Notes under the pieces: generated by a model
Databases searched by the model: none
Seen by the model: the letters and a program-made list of their open reading frames with translations, nothing else
What the model was told of the DNA's origin: nothing
In this document: one piece after another, positions 34,701 through 46,465 of the stretch
How the letters are laid out: each line of letters starts with the position of its first letter
How positions within the stretch are numbered: position 1 is the stretch's first letter
DNA from: Cryptomeria japonica
Taxonomy: Eukaryota; Streptophyta; Pinopsida; Cupressales; Cupressaceae
DNA length: 64,000 bases
Direction of reading: 5' to 3'
Assembly (NCBI RefSeq): GCF_030272615.1
Contig: NW_026729155.1
Coordinates: 1-64,000 of the forward strand
Position numbers and translations under genes: made by a program

Positions 34701-36599
34701 AAGATAGGTTTATTTAGCATAATATATAGACTATATTTTAGCATCATTGAGAAGGATCTAATCACGTTTTTCCATATTAAGACAATATGATTTTCATATT
34801 TACGTATATGTTTCATAATTTCATGTTGTATCTATTTATGCCTTGTATCTCATTCTTTCACTAGTTTACTGGATAGAGATCGATCTTCACAATTTTTGGC
34901 ATTAAACAAGTATTCATTTGCCAACAATATGTTAAAAATGTAATTTATAATAACAATTATATGATCATTTAACAACATAATTAAATAAAAGTACATAAAC
35001 ATTAAAATTTAATAATGAGTGCAAAATTTTAAAAATGTGAAAGAAAAAGATATATCATGTTTACCAAAATGAAATGGGAAAATGGATCGCTAGGCTTATC
35101 AATGCAATCTAAAGATCTTAGTAACCCATTATATTGGGTAAAAAATAAGCCTAGCAACTATCATTATGGAAGAGCAAGGGCTATGAATTTGGGTTCATCT
35201 TCCTTTTATCTTATGAAATATTGAAATAGTGAAGTGTATGTGAACTAGGTTATTTTGGCGTATATTATATCATATAACTGTTTGATATGCACGATTAATG
35301 CAGCTATAACAATTGCTCCGGTTATCACAACCGCATCAACTCCTTTGTATAAATTCTCCCGACATCATTTAATGATCTATCAAAAACATTTCTCTTTGCC
35401 CTCCTCCATTTGGCATCGGAGCGGCCATGTTCCAAGGCCTGGTTTGATGGAGAATCATTCATCGTTTCAAATGTTTGTTCACTGCATAATATGTGGAAAA
35501 GAGAAGGTGTTAAAATCAGGAACAAAGACAAATATTTTGTGTACTGGGAGTTGTCTTGGCTTCTAAATCATTGACTTTTGTCTTCTATGCACTATGCGTA
35601 TTTACCCACGTTCCTTTCTAAATGACCCACATTTCGGTGTGCATATGAATTCGACATATTTGTTTGTTAGTTTGTACCAGGCACAAACCCGAAGATCATA
35701 AAGACCTTTCCAAGCTTGATGAGAAGTTGTTGTTGAAAACTCTCTCCATTTGTACAACAATTCCACTAAAATAGTATCTTGTGGTTTGCGAGAATGCTAT
35801 ATAGGAGCGTAGTCAATGTCTTTTGAAGAGGACAAACGAATATGAAAGTATGGAGAATCGGTTCCATGATGCACACAAAGGAGTATCTATTGCATAAATC
35901 TGAGTGATTGAGGTGCAGTCACAGCAAAGAATTTCTATGCAGACAAGTTTTATTATAGAGCAACACCCTGTAGGGAGGATCAGAGTTTATTGTCTTATAA
36001 AGGTCATAAAAGATAAGCATTATTTTTTTGTGTTGTGAAACTGGAACAATAGAATGGAAGGGTGGACAAATCTATTCCAGCGAATGTCTCAAGCTATGTA
36101 GAAGGAACCGAAAGCAGAAGAGGGATTAGGATTTTCAATATACTATTATCATTTTACCAAAGGTACATGTTGTTACATTGTTGGATCTTTTATTTATTTC
36201 GATCCTCTGCGAGAATGCTATGAAATGTCTCAGCAAGTAAGGTTGGTTAATGACATGAGAAGATTCATTCTTTCCTTCCATTGTAGTATTGAGGAGATAC
36301 TCTTTTTTTGATGATAATTGCATTATAAGTTTGTTAGCAGAACAAGATGGGAAAGATGCATATTGTGTCATGTAAGGTTAGGAAAAAGTATGAATCTGCC
36401 ACTATTAAGATGGTGTCTAAATCTCGGGATTAAAATTGTGATCACCTATGTGTCTGAGAAGGTTCAATATTTTTTTGGGCTTGATAATGTCTTTATATTT
36501 CCACAAGGTGTGACTAAGACAAGGTAATTTTCCTAAGTCAACTTTTAGGTACTTGTTAAAGACATATGCATTTTTCTCACTTGATGTGTGGATGAAAGC
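34701..36599. other. Gene-free stretch with a single-copy fragment of repeat block A
   Basis: 35252-35410 matches the start of the LTR-like part of block A (compare 19812-19970 and 37636-37800): TATATTATAT.ATATAA, ATTATCACAACC(A/G)CAT, CTCCTTT.TATAAATT and the ACATTT.TCTTTGCCCTCC end. From 35.4 to 36.6 kb the sequence is less AT-rich with minus-strand protein-like frames (36135-36371, 36417-36635) of no recognised family. TTTGCGAGAATGCTAT-like motifs recur near 35790 and 36208. Confidence 0.45.
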
Positions 36600-36636
36600 T
36601 TGCCAGACAAACTCTCCCTTCCAGAAGTATAACAAT

Positions 36637-36772
36637 TTGTTAGCTATTTAGTAATTTGGAGGTAAGTTGCTTTGTGAGAGAATATTCATTTTGAATTAGT
36701 TTCATTGTTAGCTATTTAGTAATTTGGAGGTAAGTTGCTTTGTGAGAGAATATTCATTTTGAATTAGTTTCA
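36637..36772 (+). repeat. Perfect 68-bp tandem duplication
   Basis: The 68 bases from TTGTTAGCTATTTAGTAATT to GAATTAGTTTCA at 36637-36704 are repeated exactly at 36705-36772. Copy 1 of the repeat family (near 18880-18945) has this sequence once. The lack of any difference between the two units implies a recent event in an otherwise old repeat. Confidence 0.95.
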
Positions 36773-37647
36773 TGAGTTTTCTATGATGTTAGGAATTTGA
36801 TATAACTTTCCTCCTATGTGTCAATCAAGTAATCTAGCTTCTTACTATCAATGCTTGAGAAAGTATTGTTTACAATATTATAAAAATTGTTGAGTATCTT
36901 GTAGATGGGTTTATATATGTTGCTAATAGATATTCAAATAATTATGTCTAGATTTTTGGAGCCATCTTTGTTACAAACGATGAGGTCTTGAAAGACTCAC
37001 ATACTTGTATTATCAAAGAGATTTATGTGATATTGAAGAGATAAAGTGTATCAAGGTCTCTTTAGAGGCTAGTGACATTGGAGGATGGAAGAATTTTCAT
37101 TATCTCAAGTTAGCTTCTTTCTCTAAGATGTGTTTTTCATGAGAAGTATTTTTGGATATTTTTTCTTGCTTTCTTTTAGATGTTTTTTAATTTTTTTTAT
37201 GTTGACAAATTTGAAGAATAAATGTATTGTGAAGGTTATATTTTGGAGAGATGTTTCAGATTTTGTGTTGAGATCAATATGAATTGTCATCCTATGAGCT
37301 TTAGAGTATATGATCGAGAATTATACCCTTTTGTGGTCACCAGACAATGATAATGATATATCATATCTCTTAGGGAATTTTATTGAATAATTCAAGACTA
37401 TGATTCGAGAATTCAAGATTGAGATCTTAAGAAAAGAACTCAAAGGTACACCACTATAAGGGTCAAGAGATAGCTTGATGGAGCCCCACTTGCTTCAAGA
37501 TTTTGTTTTTAAGAAGATCCTCTCAATAATGTGCACTCATATTATGTATTTAACATGTTTTGATGGGTATGCCTTAAGGGTGGGTCCTTAGGGAAAGGTG
37601 AATTTCATATTTTTAGGATCATGTAATAAGGGGCAATGTTGGCATCT

Positions 37648-37682
37648 ATTATATTATATTATATTATATTATATTATATAAA
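37648..37682 (+). repeat. (ATATT)n microsatellite
   Basis: About 6.5 units of ATATT/TATAT at the LTR-like start of block A copy 2. The equivalent site in copy 1 (about 19823-19840) has only two to three units. Confidence 0.85.
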
Positions 37683-39115
37683 TATCTGATATAAATTATT
37701 AATGATGTTATAACAATTGCTCTATTTATCACAACCACATAAACTCCTTTCTATAAATTGATCTCACATCATTGAATGATATACCAAAAACATTTTTATT
37801 TTCCCTCCTTCAACTTATCAATGTTAAAATTACCAAATCTAGCATAACACAATAGTTATATAATTAAAACATAGAACAGTGAGAGAGATCTACAATGAAG
37901 ATACCAAGAAGAACCTAACATTGAAATCTGAGGCTAACCGTACTAGACAAAAGCATTAGACACCTATGTTTAAAGGTGATGGAAGATAAAGACATATCCA
38001 GAAATGAAAACAAAAATCTTTACAAACATGTCTCATAAAAATATAGGTCAACATATTAGGATAGATACATTTAGCACCTTAGTCAAAGGGTTTTGATCCA
38101 TTTAAAATTTGGCAATGTCAATCACTATCTATTATGCTCTTCTAGAGCTTTCTTGTTGTCAAATCTACACCGACACACACAAAAAGAAGGGGAGAAAGGA
38201 TTGTGTCTTATAGGATCTTACCTAAGTAAAGTCTTGTTTTAGTGTTCCCAGTTTATAATGGCTAATTCTAACATAATGTGTGTTCTTGCAAAGGGGGCTA
38301 AATAGTTTATAAGTGCTAAAATTTAAAGATTCTTACTATAGGTATGGGACACTCCCATGGAACCTCACAAAAAACTTTATGTGATGCTTATGAATTATTT
38401 TAACATATTAGTGTGTGCTTACAACCTCAACTGATCATAATTGGTGTAGAAGACTTGAATTATTTAGTGCATTCAATAAACAAGTTATAATTGATGTATT
38501 ACAGATTTGTGCTTTAATTGAATTTGTTTTTCTATCTTGCATGTGCTAGATTAATTTGATAGGGTAGAGTTTTAAATTTGAAATTGATTTGCATTTATAT
38601 GGAACTTACACCATTTTGAAATGACTTATTTAGGATAGTCCTACAAACAAATATCAATTCATGCAAATTGCAAGGTCAACTTTCACCCATTGAAAATTTA
38701 AACCATTGAGACCTAGTCTTTGCAAAATGTGTTACCAAAAAGATGGAAAATGGATAAATAAACCAATTTTTGTCAGAATGACCTTCAAATAAGGCACAGA
38801 TTCCAAAATGAGTTCTAAACTAAGGGTGAAATTGTTAAGGTCAACAATCTATGTCACTACCTCTATATATGGGAACTTTATTTTATTTGTAAAGAGCTAG
38901 ATTGTTAATATCTGTGGTTAGTATTTCTATATTATTTTAACTATTATTTTCAAGTATATGGATCATTTATAATGGTATACCATTATAAATAATTTTAAAA
39001 TAATCAATATGTGATTTTTTCTTTAAATTACAATATATACTATATTTTAAATAATTTTAGGGCATTCAAGTAAAACCTAAGTACACATTTCTTATATTTT
39101 GGTTATGTTTATGTT

Positions 39116-40283
39116 TTTTATCACTTAAGTATGGAAATAGACCCAATCCCTTATAAAAATAGAAAATATGCAACAAAATTGGGTAGCAATAGAATAGCAA
39201 CTGGCATTACATAGGCAGAAGTGAGACAAAACTCATGAAGCTAACTCACTAGTAAGTAACGTTATAAAAATTAATCCCTCACCTCAACCATAACACAAAG
39301 GCTATCTGAATAGATTCATATGAACATAGACATACATACTACCTAATTGGTTAAACTATATATAAACACTACTAGTAGTTACCACATCAAAATTAAACTT
39401 AGTTTTAGCAGGCAAGCAAATTTCATTTACCAAATAGTTCAAAGAAATAATCTTAGAAATAATATAACTAATCAACAATAACCCTAAAAGGATCCTAACA
39501 CTATTAAAACTATCAATAACAATAATATTTAAAAGGACAATAAAAAGACACCAATTATAGCACTCCACCATTAGCAAAAATATTTTTACTATTGAGGATG
39601 TCCTAGTTCCTAGCAAGTCTCCTCATCTATTCCTACCAAGATTCTTGATCTGGATCTTCATCATTTTTCTCATCTTAGGAATTATCCTTTTCTATTTTTT
39701 TCTCAGACATCTTCCTAAGTTTACTCTATCCGGAGATAAAACCCATTGTAACTTTGTGCATGATATCATCAATAATGGTACAGATAGAACTCAAAGCCTT
39801 GTTCATCTTTCTTTTTTTTGTGACATTTCTCAACTCTAGTATCAGCATTCGTAAACCTAACCTGAAGGTGAACAATTTGACCATTTAATTTGGCAATGTT
39901 GTTTATCTGGCTTCTCCAAGGGAGAATCTTGAGAAAAGGGCTCCACATCATTTTATCCATAATTAGTAGGAGACATGGATTTTTGAATTGATCTTTCACC
40001 ATATTCCTTAGGATCATTAGTATCCTTTCGATTATCACCACTCTCATCATCCTATTCCTCTTCAATCTCTTGAAATTCATCATACTCTAAACCTTCAAAG
40101 AAGTCCACATCTTCTTCAAGAACATAATTCTCAGCAAGTTCAAGGATGACCTCCTTAACTTCCACTTTTCCCTTTTTATCCTTAGCAATGAAACAGATAG
40201 AGAATCTCTCACCTGAGATACCTTCTTGTTCGTCATAATATTTCTTAGCTTCTCCTCATCTCCACACCCCAATTTTATCTATA
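39116..40283. other. Interior between repeat blocks A2 and B2
   Basis: About 1.17 kb with no similarity to the 2.9-kb interval at the same place in the first copy. 39.15-39.85 kb is AT-rich without coding signal; 39.86-40.26 kb holds a minus-strand reading-frame relic, listed separately. Confidence 0.5.
39861..40255 (-). pseudogene. Acidic reading-frame relic, unassigned
   Basis: On the minus strand a frame opens after a TGA at 40258-40256 and reads KKYYDEQEGISGERFSICFI, then an amphipathic segment (VEVKEVILELAENYVLEEDV) and a strongly acidic tail, to a TAG at 40054-40052. It continues in frame through one TAA to about 39861. The order of a short beta-like core, a helix and a disordered acidic tail looks like real protein. 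I do not recognise it; a retroelement gag or captured gene piece is possible. Confidence 0.35.
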
Positions 40284-41118
40284 GTTGTGATCCGTAGTGT
40301 CTTCAAATTTTGGTGGGAAGTGTTTGACCCAAAAAGAAATGTTCTACTCATTTAGAATTTGGGACCTTATAGTTACTAAGTATAGGTAGTGATTACTACT
40401 TTTGACTTTATATTAGATATGGTTTTGTTTATTCATGGCTTCAAACACTATTTATATAGTAGTAATTATATTTTAAGTTAAGGAGTTTGGCATTTGATTT
40501 CTGGTTTGTATTTTTAAGATTGATATGTCATATTCTATGTTTTATTGTTTATATTTGTTGATTTCAAACATATGTTCTAAGTTTAGCATACATGTTCATG
40601 ATAGATAAAAATTTCTGATGCATTAATTTAGAATATGGGTCAAATAATGGATGACTCAAAATTATGCAATTGTCGTTATACTTTATTAAAATGCAATCTA
40701 AATGTAAATGAATGAGCTAGAGATCTCTCTAATCAATGGCTCATAGGTAGAATTCATGTTGGAGTTTGTACAAGTGGTTTAGCAAGCTAAGCAAACTTGT
40801 TCCTGGAGGAGTCTTCATAGATAAATATGGTTCCATGAAGTAGTATGGAGATGGTCAATATTTTATTCCAATCAATATATCTTAAATATAATTAAATGTT
40901 AAATCATATATATTATAAAATTTTGTTTTTGGGAAAACTACTGATAAAATACAATTTGATAAGTTAATATATAATTTAATACAATATAGGAACAACATAA
41001 ATCAAGGTCCACTATTCATATTTGAGCCCCTTCACTATATTTTCCTTTATTCATGAGTTGATAGGCTCTTAGGATATTCATTTGCTTCCCTCTAAAAAAT
41101 CCCATGCATGCATATATG
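40284..41118 (+). repeat. Unclassified repeat, block B copy 2
   Basis: Collinear with 24130-25070, starting at TTTGGTGGGAAGTGTTTGAC and ending at AAAAAATCCCATGCATG. It is slightly shorter than copy 1. It lies in the same order and orientation relative to block A as in copy 1. Confidence 0.65.
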
Positions 41119-42039
41119 TTGGAACATTTAGACATTAGGTCCATGTCTAAGCCTTGCCTTCAATATGGCTTTATTCAATTGAGAATTTGGAGACTATAAG
41201 GTGTGAACATATTCTTTCTTGCAATCTCTACATTACAACCATGGTGATTTGTATGTGGCGTGGGCCTTTATCCTTCATTGAGTGTTGGATCAATCCCTTT
41301 TATGGTTAACACTATGATTTGTTCATTATCTATGCTTGTGCTTAAGGGAGATTATTGAGATCTCACCTCAAAATGCTAATATACTAAAATTCTAGTTGGA
41401 TCTTACAAAGTCCCTTCCTTAGTGGCCAATAGGTGTAATCTTATCTGATGAATTATATGTAAAAAAATTCTCATTCAACTACTTGTATTGCTAGCTATAT
41501 ATCTGAAGGGTCCTATCCATAATCTATCAACCTATCTTAAAGAAGTGGTTATTTCTTATTCACAATAATTTTGTTTCTATATAAATGGTAATAGAAATGC
41601 AAAATGACACATAGCTATTTGAATTTGGAATTAACTTCTTATAATACATTAGAGTTACTAGAACCAATCATCATAGACTTTATATAATATAAATTTATTT
41701 AAACTATATCACTTCCTCCAAATGTTGTAGAATCCTATTAACAATCATATTCAACATTTATAGTTAGTATATATATTATCTTTAGCCAAATATTGGGTAA
41801 ACTATGGCGAAGCCCCAAAGTCCACATGAAGCATCCATTTGGATCAAGATAATAGAAAACATAAATCAAACTAGTATTTGGCTAGAGCACATGTAGACTG
41901 ATTAGTAGGGGAGAACCTAGTCATTTGGTTTGCCTTTATATTAGTGGGTCTAGGTAACCACAATTAGATCCTATCTATTATTTTATCATTAAAAATCTTT
42001 TTGATTTTCTCTAGTAATGACAAAAGTGGGAGAGATTGA
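41119..42039. other. Intergenic / possible LINE tail
   Basis: No domain is recognised. The part nearest 42 kb may be the decayed continuation of the minus-strand LINE ORF2, but no reverse-transcriptase motif could be identified. Confidence 0.4.
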
Positions 42040-42339
42040 AAGAGTTAATCAAAAAAATTTATTAATTTTGGATACCAAAAGTTTCCTCCACTAGTGAGTG
42101 GTAGAGAGGTAGAATAACTACTACCAAGTTACAACTATCTCTACTAATCATGATGCCCTCACATGTGAGGATAAGTACCCTTAAAATGAACCTTTTAATG
42201 ACCTCAACTCTTGAGAAAGATGACTATGACCATAGTTACACACATAAGGAGTAGAGAAATATCGAGCATTGATGGGAGTTCAAGAAACTCTTGCAACAAT
42301 AAGAGGGACATTATATTAACAATCAAATAATTCATGTAC

Positions 42340-42712
42340 TTGACCCACCTCAAGTGAAAAAATATTCTTTTTCACTTGAATTTATAATAAAATTGGTGAG
42401 GAGATTAACTTCTATTGTTTCCAAACTTGAAGCAACTTGTGAAATTATAGATTTGGTTGAGATACACAACACAGGGAAAACTTTACTAGGGTACCAAAGA
42501 CAAGCTACACTACCCAAAAAGCCTTGCGCCCCAATGTACTAATACTGACGCCTAGTTCAAATCCTAGAGGTCAAGCTCTACATACCTTACACTGACAATC
42601 TAGTCTCCTAGATAAAGATGACATTAGGAGAATGAGACCAAATCAAATTGTGAATAGCCATTTTTATAAGAATCATATTCATACTACCCAAATTCCAAGA
42701 GAAGATTATCAT
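42340..42712 (-). pseudogene. LINE ORF2 relic, AP-endonuclease N-terminus
   Basis: ATG at 42712 opens MIIFSWNLGSMN, then IHNLIWSHSPNVIFI, a TAG at 42610-42608, then ETRLSV. This is the opening of the LINE endonuclease (.SWN.RG......I..L.....P.I.F.QET), with the catalytic-site Gln of QET turned into a stop. After a frame change, IGAQGFLGSVACLWYPSKV matches the next endonuclease block (G..G..GG.A.LW.P). The rest is unreadable. The enzyme would nick target DNA for target-primed reverse transcription. Confidence 0.65.
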
Positions 42713-43329
42713 TTTTGAGATGGAGAGAAATGAGAATCAATGGTTCACTAAACTAAACTCAACTATTATCTCAGCAATTAACTTCATTTTTTCTTGATAC
42801 TTCTTATTGTCCACCTTAGGAGGCTTCTCTAGAACACCTTTTTTAAGATTTTTACTGAAGCCCAAGTACAAGTGGGGTTCCCTTACTCTTACCAACAACC
42901 TTAGGGTGCTTCTATATATTATCAATAGAACAGGGTAAACTTGAGCACTCCATCACCTCTTTACACTTAGTAGATTCTGGCTCACCCAAAGTTAACGAAG
43001 AAATACCTATATCCATATGGGCATCAAGACCTCTAATCTATGAAGCATGGGGAAGAATGCTTTCCTTCTCACTAAGTGTTTTGATTTGTACTCATAAGTT
43101 CCTGACCAATAGACAACCCCACAAGAACCTCATCAAACTAATCTAAATCTTCTAAAGCATAAAATTTATTGATGACCTAATCAATCTATATATCCTCTAG
43201 TGATCTCTTCTACCCTCTACCCTTATTATAGGGATTGAATAGGACAAAAACTTCTTTGTCTTCTACCATAGGATATTTTCCTTTACCCTATTTAGGATAT
43301 GGAAAAGATGGCTCACTGAACTTGAAATC

Positions 43330-44220
43330 ACTATAGGGTAAGATTTAAAATACATGCCCTGCTAATAACCATATTCATGAGAGACCTATCACCAAAAAGG
43401 GATGCTTTCATAGTCAATCTATTAATCCAAGAGGTGGATCCAAGATAGGTTTCCATAGAATCCAGTAAGGGTTTTCTTAAATCAATTTCAAAGAAAACAC
43501 ATACATAAGTGTTACCATTTTGTCCATAGTTTGTTGCGATAGATCCACTAGTTTGCCAACTAATAGTGCAACCAAATGAAAAATATCATGTCTCCAAAAT
43601 TCTAGTGGTAATCATGGAAGATGCCCTAACTACTACTCTAGATGCAAGATGCTCTGAAGGATTGAAGCCAACATGCCATGACTTGATAAAAAGTTGTACT
43701 TGATTATAAAAGTAAGGCCCACCCTTGAAGGCCTTATTTAGATTAGAAATGGATGATAAAACCACCAAGAAATAGTTGTTGGTATCTAGTATTACCTCCA
43801 TACCACCCTTTGGATTCCAAGTATGTCGAACCCATGACTCCAAAAAAGAGACCTAAATTCCCATAATCTAACAAATTAGAGTGTGGTTGGACATATAGTT
43901 GACATCTTCCTCCACTGTATTAAATTACTAATCACCAAAATGGGCCTATGTTCACTACTTGTGAGACATCCATTCACCTTAAATGAGTAAAAATATCCAT
44001 TCTAAGAAGAACATTCTTTGTTAGTAGACTTTTTCCATTTCAGAACCTAAATTTTGATTCAAAATGGGTGACAATATTGCTACAATCAAAAGATTACTGA
44101 ATGGAAGGGTTTCAATCACTAGAGAACCTCCATGCAAGGTTGCGCAAGGCCTTATAGAGGAAAGCACAAATAGAAAAAAACACCGAAACCTCAAGTAAGG
44201 AACCCTCACCAGCCACAAGG
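43330..44220 (-). pseudogene. LINE ORF1 relic with DUF4283-like domain
   Basis: The central frame (43843-43586) reads SWVRHTWNPKGGMEVILDTN, then KAFKGGPYFYNQVQLFIKSW and HVGFNP. These match the DUF4283 pattern (W....W.PKG.......G.....F.....R....GGPY......L....W...F.P) found in LINE ORF1 proteins and related plant sequences. Upstream in other frames (to about 44220) lies an N-terminal part. Downstream the LPLEFW motif is visible after a TGA, then a basic region. DUF4283 proteins are thought to bind nucleic acid in the LINE RNP. Confidence 0.65.
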
Positions 44221-44250
44221 GTGAGAAATACTAACACTCACATAAGAAAG

Positions 44251-45867
44251 AAACACAAATTTGTCTATGTCAACCTTTGACCACCACAAAGCTCACACCA
44301 ATCTACAAGCTCACCAAAGACTTCAAAATGCACCCAACAATGGCTTCAAATGATCGCCCAAACACTGCAAAGAAAACTCACTTCCTCTGCTCACACAAAT
44401 AGCCTAACCATGCCACCACTAAAACTAGAACATAGAACAAAATAATAGCTAGGGCGTCTTGGCCCTAGCTGACCCAAGCACCATTTTCCAATAATCCGTA
44501 AAAATCATTAAGTAACAACTATTTAATTTTTCCATATCAATAGGGGGCACACAACTTGATGATGGTGCACACTTGAAGATTTACTGTGTAGGCAAATTTA
44601 GCTATCAACCTATAAAAGAGCACCATTCCACATGCTATCTTATAGAGCATACTTAAGTTTGAATAGAGTAAGGAACATGTCCATCAATAGATTCAACAAT
44701 GGATCCTACGTGACTCGTATGTTTAACACACATTTGTACAAAGAAATAATAAGAGACGCCTATAATTATGCTAGCTATGCAATTCATTTTGAACTTATAA
44801 GCAAACGGCCCAAGACAAAACCTTATGTGTACGCAAAATGAACAAGGGCTACGCAGCAGCATAGTTCCCGCCAAAGCTAGCAGGATGGTTTTATTAAGAA
44901 TGGTTTGTGATTGGTATTTTTTGTGGTTGGATATCAGACCTACAAATTGCAACACACCTTATGCATTTAGTAAGCCTGTACCATGCAATTTACATTATAA
45001 GTTGTCCTTTAGTTACTATTGTTAATTTGCACTTGCTACACTTTTTAGTTTTTTGCTGATGTAACTTGCATCACATAAACTCTTCGAAAACCTTCCCATT
45101 ACAAGATAGACAAAAGAAAAATTCATGAATATTCATATCATTGACACAAACAAGCAATAAACAATGTAGAACTAAGAGGCTATGGTTACTGAACTAAAAT
45201 GACATCCCAAACATTTTATTAGAACAGATTTGATTTTGCATGGTGGATTTTATGTCTTACAGGTTTTATCTTATATAAGGACATTGGAAACCCACTGCGG
45301 CTAAGGGAATTACCCAGTAAAGATACGCCTCGCATAGAGGAGGGTTACCTCTATTTAATAAACTGAAGTATTTTTTTTTTATATTAATACTATTAATATT
45401 ATAAATAAAGATAATATTAATATATATTAATAATTTTATAATTGAATAACATTACACGGTAATAAATATAGAACTAAAATCTAGGTTAAAAAAATTACAT
45501 AATAAAAATTCCAAAAGCAAACAAAAATATAATGAAAAAATGTAAACATACAGAATAGAAACTACCAATGATGCTACTCAAATGCTGCAGGAATGCTCCA
45601 GATAATTGAACAAACACTTCCACATCCTATGTAGTTTTAAGAAACATCTCAAAACCAATAGAACCCATGAAAAAATGCCTTCATATCAAGAAACAAGGAC
45701 AATGAAGGAAAAAATGCAGACTAAGCATGATGAATACATTCCTCAGAGGGACACAACAATGAAAGGGCAACCACCTGTGCATCGAGTCTTAGCAAACTGT
45801 GAACTTGAAGTGTTGTTCCTCAACAATAAGCAATTTAGCGGAGAACAAAATGTTTTTTCTTCTACAC
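44251..45867. other. Intergenic, includes possible LINE 5' UTR
   Basis: 44251-44560 is plausibly the LINE 5' UTR. A TATA-like CTATAAAAGAG lies near 44610 on the plus strand without a convincing gene behind it. 45360-45560 is very AT-rich. No RNA gene or coding domain was recognised. Confidence 0.4.
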
Positions 45868-46006
45868 CTACACTTGCCTCTGCCACGCACTATCTACTCC
45901 TAAATATTTATCCAGATCAGCATTATAGCAAGCATCATTAACTCTAACCTTGAAAAGCCCGCATTCTCTTGCCTTGTGAAAGGATTTTTCTCCTGACATT
46001 CTGCAC
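45868..46006 (-). CDS. Exon-like segment, unidentified
   Basis: On the minus strand an acceptor-like TTATTCGCAG ends at 46007, and an open frame of 45 codons follows to a TAG at 45870-45868 (SGEKSFHKARECGLFKVRVN, then DACYNADLDKYLGVD). The composition is protein-like and richer in GC than its surroundings. An alternative is a shorter 65-base exon ending at TTCAAG|GTTAGAG. The family is not recognised; it may belong with the segment at 46308-46465. Confidence 0.25.
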
Positions 46007-46307
46007 CTGCGAATAACAGGAATTCTCATTTCACGTGAAGGCAACAATATCGCTTAAATAATTCCATCCAATGAAAAGTCATAAAATTTTATTTTTTTAA
46101 TGCATTTTGGTTAAAAAATGTTTATTTTAAACAATTTAAACATTGCAAAACACAAAATTGCACTTCATGAAATAATTTATATGCAATATCATTGGATACA
46201 GCAAAGAAAAATTATTCGAAAGTTAAAGCTAAACCTCGACAATAGTTCCTTTAAAGGGCAGGAACTAATCACATAGCACTATGGCACAAAAACTCTAATC
46301 CACTTAC

Positions 46308-46465
46308 ATGGACCCCATCCATACTATAACCCCGAACATTCCCGAGTCGAAAAATAATCTTCCATGAATCCACCATATAATTCATAAGCGTGTAATAAGA
46401 GCGCCTCGCATATGAGTTGATAGCGAATGCACGATAATAACTGGTGGTTCGGCTTATTCTAGCCA
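46308..46465 (-). CDS. Exon-like segment with splice-site-like borders, unidentified
   Basis: On the minus strand ATTTGCAG precedes 46465 and CAT|GTAAGTG follows 46308, both good splice consensus. In the only open phase (two leading bases, then 52 codons) it reads RISRTTSYYRAFAINSYARR, then MNYMVDSWKIIFRLGNVRGY and SMDGVH, ending on a codon boundary. It is Arg/Tyr-rich and GC-richer than its flanks. No family is recognised. It could be an exon of a long-intron gene or a captured fragment. Confidence 0.3.

Larger units (their letters stand above)
36600..39115 (+). repeat. Unclassified repeat, block A copy 2
   Basis: Collinear with 18765-21250 over about 2.5 kb, with substitutions and small indels throughout. 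Its reading-frame relic (about 37100-37400) is more broken than in copy 1. It carries two copy-specific expansions: a perfect 68-bp tandem duplication at 36637-36772 and an ATATT microsatellite at 37648-37680. Homology with copy 1 ends near 39115. Confidence 0.6.
42040..44250 (-). mobile_element. LINE-type non-LTR retrotransposon, 5' part, decayed
   Basis: On the minus strand, ORF1 with a DUF4283-like domain (about 44220-43330) is followed by an ORF2 start with endonuclease motifs (ATG 42712 onward). That is the order of plant LINEs. Upstream (44250-44560) is non-coding sequence that may be the 5' UTR. The reverse transcriptase is missing or unrecognisable, so the element appears cut off on its 3' side. 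All frames carry stops. Confidence 0.65.

Noticed and set aside
35590-36640. Possible minus-strand gene relic with repeated protein-like frames
   Set aside because: The frames are short, interrupted and without any recognised motif; kept only as a note in the intergenic entry.
39356-39616. 86-codon hydrophobic minus-strand frame
   Set aside because: It is Ile/Leu/Ser/Val-rich, as expected from AT-rich DNA, with no conserved motif or regulatory context.
44611-44955. TATA-like box followed by short frames on both strands
   Set aside because: The frames match no family and lie in AT-rich DNA where TATA boxes are expected by chance.
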